Origin: Gp22-AA3 sp964384905
GTDB taxonomy: Bacteria > Acidobacteriota > Polarisedimenticolia > Gp22-AA2
Assembly (NCBI GenBank): GCA_964384905.1
Contig: CAYLND010000189.1
Span: forward strand, 1-6,842
Direction of reading: 5' to 3'
DNA length: 6,842 nt
Each line of letters begins with the position of its first letter. The first letter of the stretch is position 1. Shown one piece after another: positions 1-6,830 of the stretch. Both the position numbers and the translations under genes were made by a program. The notes under the pieces are model-generated. The model searched no databases. It had not been told where the DNA came from and was given only the letters and a program-made list of their open reading frames with translations.

Positions 1-11
1 TGCGGGCCCTC

Positions 12-30
12 GGGGCGGGGCCCCCGCCCC
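12..30. repeat. G/C-only inverted repeat at the left edge
   Basis: GGGGCGGGG (12-20) and CCCCGCCCC (22-30) are exact reverse complements around one base. TTTTT follows at 39-43, but 8 bases after the stem, so it is not a canonical intrinsic terminator. The region is also an open, coding-like extension of the first gene's frame. Confidence 0.3.
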
Positions 31-77
31 CGCGGCGGTTTTTCCTGGCCCTGGGCGGGCGTGGCCTGCCGCTCTCG

Positions 78-1409
78 ATGGGGCGCTTCCTGGCGCGGGA
101 TCTGCCGCGGCTCGGCGCCGGTCTTGTGGCGACGGCCTGGGCGCTCGCGCGCACCACGGCGCGGATGCGGCGCCTGCGCGTGTCGCCGCGCCGGGCTCCG
201 GACGCCGCCACCGCCAGGACGGTCTGCTATCTGAGATCCGACTTCTGGAGCGGCATCGCCGCGGGCGGCTCGGTCGGACACACCGCCGGCGTCGCGTCCG
301 GGCTCCGGCGGAACGGCTGTGAGATCGTCTTCGTCGCCACCGATCGACCGGCCGGCCTGGACGCCGCCCGGGTCGGCGTGCATGTCGTGCCGCCGCGGCG
401 CCTGTACAACGTCTGCCAGGACGCTCCTCCACTGGCGCACTCGCTGGTGTTCGAGAAGCGGGCATCGGCGATCCTCGAGGAAGGTCGGACCGGTCTCCTG
501 TACCAGCGCTTCGATCCGGCCAACCACGCCGGCGTTGCGCTGTCGCGCCGGCATCGGCTGCCGTTCGTCCTCGAGTACAACGGGTCGGAAGTCTGGATCG
601 GCGATCACTGGGGGCGGCCGCTGCGCTTCCGCCGCCTGTTCGAGGCGATCGAGGCGGTCAACCTGCGCCATGCGCACCTGGTTTCGGTCGTGTCGGACGC
701 GTTGCGCGAGGACGTGCTGGCGCGCGGGGTCGAGCCCGCCAGGGTGATCGTCCTGCCCAACGCGGTGGACCCGCGGCTGTATCGCCCCGACCTGGACGGC
801 TCTGTGGTCCGCGCCCGTCACGGGCTGACCGGCCGGATCGTCGTCGGCTTCATCGGGACGTTCGGCGTGTGGCACGGGGCGCCGGTCCTGGCGCGCGCCG
901 CGGCGCGGGTGAGCCGCCTGCGGCCGGAGACGCGCTTCCTGTTCGTCGGCGACGGCGTCGAAAGACGCGCGACCGAGGAGGTGTTGCGGCGCGCCGGCAT
1001 CGCGAGCGGCGTCGTGTTCAGCGGGCTGGTGCCGCAGGAGGACGGGCCCGACTATCTGGCGGCCATGGACCTCCTGGTCGCGCCGCACGTTCCGAACCGG
1101 GACGGCAGCCGGTTCTTCGGCTCGCCCACCAAGCTGTTCGAGTACATGGCCATGGGCCGGGCGATCGTCGCCAGCCGGCTGGAGCAGATCGCCGACGTCC
1201 TGGAGGACGGGCGCACCGCGTTGCTGGTGCCGGCGGGGGAGGACGAGCCGCTGGCGGCCGCCATCGTGAGGCTGATCGACGACGGCGATCTCCGCAGGAG
1301 GCTCGGGGCGGCGGCGCGCCGGCAGGCGGTCGAGCGCCACACCTGGGACGCCCGCGCCCGGGCCCTGATCGACCGCCTGCGCGACACGGGGCTGGTGCGA
1401 TGGAGCTGA
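78..1409 (+). CDS. GT-B fold glycosyltransferase, family 4-like (start uncertain, possibly 5'-partial)
   Basis: Probably a retaining glycosyltransferase that moves a sugar from a nucleotide-sugar onto a growing glycan at the cytoplasmic face of the membrane; donor and acceptor cannot be read from sequence. Numbering from Met at 78: an Arg/Ala-rich, mildly hydrophobic leader (1-50) precedes the GT-B N-domain, with the glycine loop GGSVGHT at 63-69. The interdomain region carries PNAVD (227-231), and the C-domain opens with GTFGVWHG (260-267). The donor-site motif SPTKLFEYM (349-357) keeps the second Glu of the family EX7E motif (E355), but the first position is Phe347. It ends with the HTWD segment common in this family. 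No convincing ribosome site precedes 78, and the frame is open with coding-like codons back to base 3, so the true start may lie upstream. It overlaps the next gene by 10 bases. Family call is firm, specificity unknown. Confidence 0.9.
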   Translation: MGRFLARDLPRLGAGLVATAWALARTTARMRRLRVSPRRAPDAATARTVCYLRSDFWSGIAAGGSVGHTAGVASGLRRNGCEIVFVATDRPAGLDAARVGVHVVPPRRLYNVCQDAPPLAHSLVFEKRASAILEEGRTGLLYQRFDPANHAGVALSRRHRLPFVLEYNGSEVWIGDHWGRPLRFRRLFEAIEAVNLRHAHLVSVVSDALREDVLARGVEPARVIVLPNAVDPRLYRPDLDGSVVRARHGLTGRIVVGFIGTFGVWHGAPVLARAAARVSRLRPETRFLFVGDGVERRATEEVLRRAGIASGVVFSGLVPQEDGPDYLAAMDLLVAPHVPNRDGSRFFGSPTKLFEYMAMGRAIVASRLEQIADVLEDGRTALLVPAGEDEPLAAAIVRLIDDGDLRRRLGAAARRQAVERHTWDARARALIDRLRDTGLVRWS

Positions 1410-3469
1410 GCCCGGCACGCTGGGGTCCGGTGACCGCCGCGCGGACGCTGAGGGGACGCGTGGGACGGGCTCTGCGTCGTCTTCAGGACAGGGCGCGGCT
1501 GGCGGTGCCGACCGAGAACACGCTCCTCGGCGATCTCGGCGGACGCTACGGCACGTTCGACGAGTTCCTGGTCGCCAGCCGGCGCCAGGCCTCCGTCCCA
1601 CCCTTCCCCGCGGACCTGTCACGCGAGGCGGCGGCGTCCTGGTTCGCGTCCCGTCATCGGCAGCGGCGGGAACGCGTGATCGCCCGGGCCGGTGCGATCT
1701 GCGCCCACCGTTTCGAGCTTCTGGGCTCCGGTCCGATCGATCTCGGGCCGCGCCTGCCCTGGCACGCCGATTTCAAGTCGGGACGCACGTGGCCGGAACG
1801 GGCGTATTTCGAGGACGTGCGCGCCGGCATCGAGGCCGACTTCGGGAAAGGGTCCGACGTGAAGGTGCCGTGGGAGCTGTCCCGCTTCCAGCATCTGCCG
1901 GCGCTGGGCCAGGCTCTGTGGCTCACCGCGGACCGGCGCTATTACGAGGAGTTCCGAGCCCAGGTGGCCGACTGGATCGCCCGCAACCGCCCGGGTCTCG
2001 GCGTGAACTGGGCCTGCACCATGGACGTGGCGATCCGGGCCGTCAACTGGGTCTGGGCCTACGGCTTCTTCCGGATCGAGATTCTCGACGACCGTCCGTT
2101 CGCGTCGCTGTTCCTGCGCTCCCTGTTCGTCCACGGACGGTTCATCGCCTCGAATCTGGAGAATGGCGCCGCGGTCACGAGCAACCACTACTTCGCCGAC
2201 CTGGTCGGTCTGTTGTTTCTGGGCGTCCTGTTCCGCGGGGCGCCCGAGGCGGACTCCTGGATGGGGCTCGCGGTGTCGGAAATCGTGCGCGAGAACGAGC
2301 GTCAGACCTACCCGGATGGCGTGGACTATGAAGCCTCCACGTCGTACCACCGGCTGATGACCGAGATGACGCTGACCTCTCTGATCGTGCTCGAGCGTGC
2401 CGGATTCCGCGTGCCGCCGCTGCGCGATCGCGTGCGCGCCATGATCGAGTACGTGGCGCACTACAGCAAGCCGGACGGCCGGGCTCCGCAGATCGGCGAC
2501 AACGACGACGGACGGCTGCAGATTCTCGGCGACGACGGGGCCGAGCGTGGGGATCACCGGCACCTGCTGGCCGTCGCAGGGTGCCTCTACGACGACGATC
2601 CCCTGTTCGCCCTTGCCGGCGCCCGCTGGGAGGATGCCTACTGGTTTTTCGGTGAGGCGTGCGCGAAGCGGCTCGATCGAGGCGCGACCCGTGGGCGCGT
2701 CCACGTCACCGGCCGGCACTTCAGGGACTCCGGCTCCGTCGTCCTGCGGCACGACGACCTGTACCTGTTCCTCGACGCGGGACCCGTCGGGCTGAAGGGG
2801 CTCGGGACGCACGCCCACAACGACACGCTGTCGATCGAGATTCAGGCGGGCGGGGCGGACCTCGTCGTCGATCCCGGAACCGGCGTCTACACCCCTGATC
2901 TGGGCCTGCGCGACCGGATGCGCTCGACGGCGGCGCACAACACGGTGCGTCTCGACGGCGAGGAGATCAATCCGCTCCCGCCGCGCCCCTTCGAGCTGCC
3001 CGGCACGGATCGTCCGGCGGTGGTCCGCTTCGTGTCACGCGCCGGGTTCGATCTGGCGGAGGCGCTGCACCGCGGCTACGCCCGTCTCCCGGACCCGGTG
3101 GTGCACCGGCGGATCGTCCTCCTGAACAAACGCACCGGCCGCTTCGTCGTCGAGGATCGCCTGGAGGGGAGCGGGAAGCACCGGGTCGAATGGTTCTTCC
3201 ATCTCGCGCCGGGCTGCGCGGCGATCGACGGTGCGGCCGGCGCGCCGACGCGCTTCTCCTCGCGCGGCCCGACGTTCCGGATCGAGCCGGTCTGCCTGCC
3301 GGAGGGAACGCGCGGCTTCCTGGAGGACGGTCTGGTCTCGCCTGGATACGGCCGGCTGGAGCGCGCGATCGTCCTGCGCTTCGAATGGAGCGGCCGGCTG
3401 CCCGCGCTCGGGCGTTTCGCGGTGGTGCCCGAGACGGACGCCGCGGCGCCCCGGGGGGGCGCGTCATGA
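1400..3469 (+). CDS. Heparinase II/III-family protein (polysaccharide lyase or epimerase-like), no signal peptide
   Basis: A 689-residue protein with the heparinase II/III layout: an (alpha/alpha) toroid N-domain (about 75-400) followed by a beta-sandwich C-domain (about 430-680). Family landmarks are DVKVPWELSRFQH (153-165), GVNWACTMDVAIR (201-213), SNHYF (261-265), DGVDYEASTSYH (306-317), IGDNDDGR (365-372), HAHND (471-475), DPGTG (491-495) and STAAHNTV (509-516). By comparison from memory with Pedobacter heparinase II, H263, Y316 and H471 fit the catalytic His/Tyr/His, and H473, D491 and H513 fit the zinc site. The enzyme therefore looks intact. These enzymes abstract the C5 proton of a uronic acid in a glycan, normally giving beta-elimination. 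The N-terminus is Arg-rich with no hydrophobic core, so export is not evident. The start at 1400 is chosen because it gives a 10-base overlap with the previous gene; the same frame runs open back to about 869, but only as a shadow inside that gene. The ribosome site is weak (GGGG at 1388-1391), suggesting translational coupling. Substrate unknown. Confidence 0.92.
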   Translation: MELSPARWGPVTAARTLRGRVGRALRRLQDRARLAVPTENTLLGDLGGRYGTFDEFLVASRRQASVPPFPADLSREAAASWFASRHRQRRERVIARAGAICAHRFELLGSGPIDLGPRLPWHADFKSGRTWPERAYFEDVRAGIEADFGKGSDVKVPWELSRFQHLPALGQALWLTADRRYYEEFRAQVADWIARNRPGLGVNWACTMDVAIRAVNWVWAYGFFRIEILDDRPFASLFLRSLFVHGRFIASNLENGAAVTSNHYFADLVGLLFLGVLFRGAPEADSWMGLAVSEIVRENERQTYPDGVDYEASTSYHRLMTEMTLTSLIVLERAGFRVPPLRDRVRAMIEYVAHYSKPDGRAPQIGDNDDGRLQILGDDGAERGDHRHLLAVAGCLYDDDPLFALAGARWEDAYWFFGEACAKRLDRGATRGRVHVTGRHFRDSGSVVLRHDDLYLFLDAGPVGLKGLGTHAHNDTLSIEIQAGGADLVVDPGTGVYTPDLGLRDRMRSTAAHNTVRLDGEEINPLPPRPFELPGTDRPAVVRFVSRAGFDLAEALHRGYARLPDPVVHRRIVLLNKRTGRFVVEDRLEGSGKHRVEWFFHLAPGCAAIDGAAGAPTRFSSRGPTFRIEPVCLPEGTRGFLEDGLVSPGYGRLERAIVLRFEWSGRLPALGRFAVVPETDAAAPRGGAS
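3446..3462 (+). promoter_or_regulatory. Hairpin covering the G-run before the oxidoreductase start
   Basis: GCGCCCC (3446-3452) is the exact reverse complement of GGGGCGC (3456-3462), with a 3-base GGG loop, and it ends 3 bases before the ATG at 3466. The run of seven G (3453-3459), the only Shine-Dalgarno-like stretch available, lies in the loop and 3' arm. In mRNA the stem would hide the ribosome site unless a ribosome finishing the heparinase-like gene melts it. The base pairing is seen directly; the regulatory role is inference. Confidence 0.35.
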
Positions 3470-5649
3470 GACAGGTGCTGCTGAAGGAGGGGAAGGCGAT
3501 TCTGGAGGACGTCCCGATCCCCTCGGCGGAGCCGGGGCGCGTCCTGGTGCGCACCGCCTTCTCGGTGCTGAGCGCCGGCACCGAGCGCGCCGCGTTGCGC
3601 GCCGGCGAGACCCTGTCTCTTCTCGAACGCGCCGCCGACCCGGCCGTCTACCGGAAAGCGATCGACCTCCTGCGCTCCGAAGGGCCCAGCGCTCTTCTCG
3701 AGCGCGTGCGGGCCGTGCGCGAGCCCCGGGCCGCGGCGCCCGGCTACGCCGCCAGCGGTTGGGTGCAGTCGGTCGGTGCGGGTGTTCTCGACCTCGCTCC
3801 GGGCACCGCCGTCGCCTGCGCGGGCGCCGGGCACGCCTCGCACGCCGAGTGGATCGCCGTGCCGCGGCAGCTCGTCGTGCCGGTGCCGCAGGATGTGCCG
3901 CTGGACGAGGCCGCGTTCGCCACGCTCGGATCGATCGCCCTGCAGGGCGTGCGCCGCTCGGCGATCCAGATTGGCGAGTGCGCCGTCGTCCTCGGCCTCG
4001 GTCTGATCGGGAGCCTCGCCGCTCAGATCGCGCGCGCCGCCGGCGCCCGGGTTCTCGGCTTCGATCTCGACCCGGCACGCGCGGCCCGCTGCCGCGCTCT
4101 CGGGCTCGAGGCGCACGACCTCGGCGCGCGCGACCCGCGTCAGGAGGTGCCGCGGGCGACCCAGGGGCTCCTGGCCGACGCGGTCCTGATCTGCGCCGCG
4201 GCCCCCGGGGCCGAGGTCGCCAACCTCGCCATGCGCCTGTGCCGCAGGAAGGGACGGGTCGTGATCGTGGGCGACGTGGGGCTCGACCTCGACCGGTCGC
4301 TCCTGTACGAGAAGGAGCTGGACGTGCTGATCAGCACCTCGTACGGGCCGGGGCGCTACGACCCGATCTACGAGGACAAGGGGATCGACTATCCCCCTGC
4401 CTACGTGCGCTGGACCCTGAACCGGAACATGGGCGCCTTCCTGGCACTGCTTCGTGACGGACGCGTCGCGGTACGGTCTCTCATCGATCGGGTGGTCCCG
4501 CTCCAGGACGCCGCCGCGGCCTATCGATTGATCGAGGACGAGACGGACGCGGCCCGGCCGATGGGCGTCCTGCTGAGCTACACGGAGACCCCCGCCGCCC
4601 TCCCGTCGTCGTCCGCCGCCGTCGCCTCCTCCCCGGGCCCGGCGACTCCGACCGCCACCGGCTTCGAGCCGTTGTCCGGACCGGCGCGCGCGATCGGCGT
4701 GGGGGTGTGCGGCGCCGGCGCCTTCGTGAAGACGGTCCACCTCCCCGCCGTGAAGCGCGCCCGCGGGTTCCGCCTGCAGGCGGTCGCCACCGCCTCACCC
4801 CTGAACGCCCGTGACACGGCGCAGCGCTTCGGGATGAGCCATGCGACCACCGATCTGCGCGAGCTGCTCGTCGACCCGGACGTGGATCTGGTGCTGGTCG
4901 GGACGCGGCACCATCTGCACGCTCCGCAGACGTTGCAGGCGCTGCGTGCCGGCAAGCACGTCCTGGTGGAGAAGCCGCTCTGCCTCGAGGAGGCGCAGGT
5001 CGGGCCGCTCCTGGAGGAGGCGCGGCGCGCCCGGCGGCTTCTGGCCGTCGGCTTCAATCGCCGTTACAGCCCTTTGGCGCGCCGGGCGCGCGAGATCCTC
5101 GGGCGCCTGGACGGTCCCGCCCTGTTCGTGTACCGGGTGAATGCCAGCGCCCTGCCTCCCGGTCACTGGCTGCAGGACCCCGAGCAGGGCGGCGGCCGGA
5201 TCATCGGCGAGTGCTGCCACTTCCTGGACCTGATGCTGTACCTGGCCGGAGGAGCCGAAGCCCTGGACGCCCGGGCGGCCGCCTTGCCTTCCGACGGCAC
5301 CGGCGTGGTCAACGGCGACTCGTTCACCGCGACGCTGCGGCTGCGGGGCGGGTCGCTGGCGGTGCTCGCCTACACCGGTCTCGGCGACCCGGGGCTGCCG
5401 AAGGAACGGCTGGAGATCTTCAAGTCGGGGACGTCGCTGGTCCTCGAGGATTTCACGCGGCTGACGGTGCACGGCGGCCCCGGCGGCTCGCTCGATCTCG
5501 GGAGGCAGGACAAGGGGTTCGCGGCGCAGTGGGACGAGATCGGCCGGGCCCTGCGCGGCGAGCCCAGCGACGTCATCGCCCCGGCTGAGATCGGAGCGGC
5601 GATGCGCGCCACCTTCGCGCTCGAGCGCGCCGTGCGAGGGGAGCGATGA
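3466..5649 (+). CDS. Bi-domain oxidoreductase: medium-chain dehydrogenase-like domain fused to Gfo/Idh/MocA domain
   Basis: A 727-residue fusion of two NAD(P)-binding oxidoreductases, a recognised bacterial family usually found in polysaccharide loci; its substrate is presumed to be a sugar or sugar nucleotide. Domain 1 (1-370) has a GroES-like start with SAGTE (36-40), a segment CAGAGHASHAE (118-128), and a Rossmann loop GLGLIG (177-182) followed by acidic D200 and D202 at the end of strand 2, which favours NAD. The Cys of the classical zinc-dehydrogenase CGSD motif is replaced by the SAGTE stretch, so a catalytic zinc is doubtful. A Pro/Ala/Ser/Thr linker (374-405) leads to domain 2 (about 408-727), with nucleotide loop GAGAFV (416-421), the family EKP motif (E502-K503-P504), GFNRRYSP (529-536) and GECCHFLD (581-588). 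K503 and H585 are the likely catalytic residues. The start at 3466 gives an ATGA overlap with the heparinase-like gene and begins the family's typical MRQVLL-type N-terminus. Reaction unknown. Confidence 0.93.
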   Translation: MRQVLLKEGKAILEDVPIPSAEPGRVLVRTAFSVLSAGTERAALRAGETLSLLERAADPAVYRKAIDLLRSEGPSALLERVRAVREPRAAAPGYAASGWVQSVGAGVLDLAPGTAVACAGAGHASHAEWIAVPRQLVVPVPQDVPLDEAAFATLGSIALQGVRRSAIQIGECAVVLGLGLIGSLAAQIARAAGARVLGFDLDPARAARCRALGLEAHDLGARDPRQEVPRATQGLLADAVLICAAAPGAEVANLAMRLCRRKGRVVIVGDVGLDLDRSLLYEKELDVLISTSYGPGRYDPIYEDKGIDYPPAYVRWTLNRNMGAFLALLRDGRVAVRSLIDRVVPLQDAAAAYRLIEDETDAARPMGVLLSYTETPAALPSSSAAVASSPGPATPTATGFEPLSGPARAIGVGVCGAGAFVKTVHLPAVKRARGFRLQAVATASPLNARDTAQRFGMSHATTDLRELLVDPDVDLVLVGTRHHLHAPQTLQALRAGKHVLVEKPLCLEEAQVGPLLEEARRARRLLAVGFNRRYSPLARRAREILGRLDGPALFVYRVNASALPPGHWLQDPEQGGGRIIGECCHFLDLMLYLAGGAEALDARAAALPSDGTGVVNGDSFTATLRLRGGSLAVLAYTGLGDPGLPKERLEIFKSGTSLVLEDFTRLTVHGGPGGSLDLGRQDKGFAAQWDEIGRALRGEPSDVIAPAEIGAAMRATFALERAVRGER
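4585..4680 (+). other. Low-complexity interdomain linker of the bi-domain oxidoreductase
   Basis: This stretch encodes residues 374-405 of the fusion protein, made mostly of Ala, Pro, Ser, Thr and Gly, with no predicted secondary structure by eye. It separates the end of the dehydrogenase-like half (LLSY near 369-372) from the first strand of the Gfo/Idh/MocA half (IGVGVCGAG from 410), and probably acts as a flexible tether. Confidence 0.6.
5616..5629. repeat. Perfect 14-base palindrome near the oxidoreductase 3' end
   Basis: CGCGCTC joined to its reverse complement GAGCGCG, six bases before the ribosome site of the next gene. A palindrome of equal length lies inside the first glycosyltransferase gene (894-907), so this one may be chance in a GC-rich genome. 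Confidence 0.25.
5636..5643 (+). promoter_or_regulatory. Ribosome binding site of the second glycosyltransferase
   Basis: GAGGGGAG lies in the last codons of the two-domain oxidoreductase. Its GAGG core ends 6 bases before the ATG at 5646, a normal spacing, and supports that start over the in-frame ATG at 5658. Confidence 0.6.
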
Positions 5650-6830
5650 GGGCGCTGATGTGGGAGTCGTTCGCACCGGGCGGGCCGATCCGCGTCGGCG
5701 GGCACCATTACGCCCAGCGTTTCCTGCGCGATGGATGGCAGATCGCCTGGTGCGTCGGCCCGCTTTCGCCGGTGAACTTCGTCAAGAGCAACGCCGAGAC
5801 GCGCGCCCGCATGCATCTGTGGCGCCGTGGCGGCGACCGCCTGCACGACGGCCGCATGTTCGCCTACGCTCCGATGACGCTCGCGCCATACCGTCCCTAT
5901 CCGCTCTTCGATCGTCAGATGCTGCAGCGCGTCACTCTGCGGGCCACCCTGCCGCGCTTCAAGAGGGTTCTGGAAAGCGCCGGCTTCGGGGTGGTGGACC
6001 TGCTGTGGATGTCCACCGGCAGCCCTTTCCTGGCTCTTCTCGACGATATTCCGCAGCGGTTTTCGATCTATCGGATGAGCGACGACACGGCGGCGTTTCC
6101 GGACGCGCCGAAGACGTTCGCCGCCCTCGAGAGCGAGGCGTGCCGACGGGTGGATCTGGTTCTGGCCACCGCCCGGACGCTCGAGGAGCGTGCGCGGTCG
6201 CTGGGCGCCCGGCGGGTGCTCTACCTCCCGAACGCGTGCGAGCCGGAGCGTTTCTCGGCCGGTCACGACGAGCCCGCCGATCTCAGGGGCGTGCCGCGGC
6301 CCCGGGCGATCTACAGCGGGGCGATCGACAGCTGGTTCGACATGTCCCTGCTGGCGGAGGTGGCGCGTCTCCTTCCGGGCTGGACGTTCCTGCTCCTGGG
6401 GCCGGCGCGCGCCGATCCCGGGGCGCTGCGCGGTCTCTCGAACGTCCGTCGTCTCGGGCCGCGCGCCTACGAGGATCTGCCCGCCTATCTGGGCGCCGCC
6501 GAAGCCGGCATCGTGCCGTTCGTCCTGAACGCGCTGACGGACGCCATTCACCCCCTGAAGGTGTACGAGTACTGCGCCGCGGGCCTTCCGGTGGTGACGA
6601 CGCCGATGCGTGAGACGTGCGCCATGGGCGCGCCACTCCGCCTGGCGGCCACGCCCCGCGAATTCGCCGCCGCTCTGGAGGAGTCGCGCCGCGACGGCCC
6701 CGGTGCGCGCGCGGAGCGGATCGCGTTCGCGCGTCGCCACACGTGGGATCAGCGCTTCGCGGCGCTCTCTGCCGCGATCGAGGACGCCTCCGGACGGCGG
6801 CCCGCGCGGGCCGCGGGAGGTCTCCGATGA
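5646..6830 (+). CDS. GT-B fold glycosyltransferase (GT1/GT4 type)
   Basis: A 394-residue cytoplasmic glycosyltransferase expected to add one sugar of the glycan repeat. It is not a close copy of the first glycosyltransferase of the window. The N-domain begins directly at the fold (RALMWESFAPGG, then a GGHH loop near residue 20), and the middle carries YRMSDD (around 140-145) and LPNACEPERF (around 195-204). The C-domain starts with YSGAIDSWFD and contains the donor-site motif HPLKVYEYCAAGLPVV (302-317), keeping the second Glu of EX7E as E308 while the first position is A300 next to D299. It ends with an HTWD segment like the other glycosyltransferase. It resembles the TuaH-like group of putative teichuronic-acid transferases in style, but I would not assign that name. 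The start at 5646 has GAGGGGAG upstream (5636-5643) and an ATGA overlap with the previous gene; Met5 (5658) is the alternative start. Donor and linkage unknown. Confidence 0.9.
   Translation: MRALMWESFAPGGPIRVGGHHYAQRFLRDGWQIAWCVGPLSPVNFVKSNAETRARMHLWRRGGDRLHDGRMFAYAPMTLAPYRPYPLFDRQMLQRVTLRATLPRFKRVLESAGFGVVDLLWMSTGSPFLALLDDIPQRFSIYRMSDDTAAFPDAPKTFAALESEACRRVDLVLATARTLEERARSLGARRVLYLPNACEPERFSAGHDEPADLRGVPRPRAIYSGAIDSWFDMSLLAEVARLLPGWTFLLLGPARADPGALRGLSNVRRLGPRAYEDLPAYLGAAEAGIVPFVLNALTDAIHPLKVYEYCAAGLPVVTTPMRETCAMGAPLRLAATPREFAAALEESRRDGPGARAERIAFARRHTWDQRFAALSAAIEDASGRRPARAAGGLR
6797..6814. repeat. Perfect 18-base palindrome just before a ribosome site
   Basis: GCGGCCCGC (6797-6805) is followed at once by its reverse complement GCGGGCCGC (6806-6814). 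It lies in the Arg/Ala/Gly-rich C-terminal codons of the second glycosyltransferase and directly abuts GGGAGGT of the next gene. It could form a stem or be a chance product of GC-rich coding sequence. Confidence 0.4.
6815..6821 (+). promoter_or_regulatory. Ribosome binding site of the fifth gene
   Basis: GGGAGGT, the best Shine-Dalgarno match at any junction of the window, sits inside the last codons of the second glycosyltransferase, with 6 bases between GGAGG and the ATG at 6827. It is the main reason for accepting the truncated fifth gene as real. Confidence 0.65.

Noticed and set aside
12..43. Rho-independent terminator at the left edge
   Set aside because: The stem is strong, but the T-run is 8 bases away from it and the sequence is an open coding-like extension of the first gene, so I list it only as an inverted repeat.
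869..1399. Possible N-terminal extension of the heparinase-like protein back to 869
   Set aside because: This part overlaps the conserved C-domain of the first glycosyltransferase and translates to Arg/Gly/Ala low-complexity sequence; the start at 1400 fits operon spacing and family length.
1619..2938. Long open frame on the minus strand opposite the heparinase-like gene (439 codons)
   Set aside because: Its translation shows no recognisable fold or motif, and it lies wholly opposite a gene with clear family motifs. Stop codons are rare on the opposite strand of such GC-rich coding DNA.
3190..3465. Possible longer start for the bi-domain oxidoreductase at 3190
   Set aside because: The extension is out of frame within the conserved C-domain of the heparinase-like gene and Arg/Gly-rich; the Met at 3466 begins the typical family N-terminus.
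4585..4680. Frameshift or gene fusion error splitting the oxidoreductase into two genes
   Set aside because: The frame is continuous through a Pro/Ala/Ser/Thr linker, there is no stop or start signal between the halves, and this two-domain architecture is a known family.
3076..4740. Minus-strand open frame of 554 codons across the oxidoreductase gene
   Set aside because: Low-complexity, Arg/Gly/Ala-rich translation spanning the junction of two well-supported plus-strand genes; typical shadow frame of high-GC DNA.
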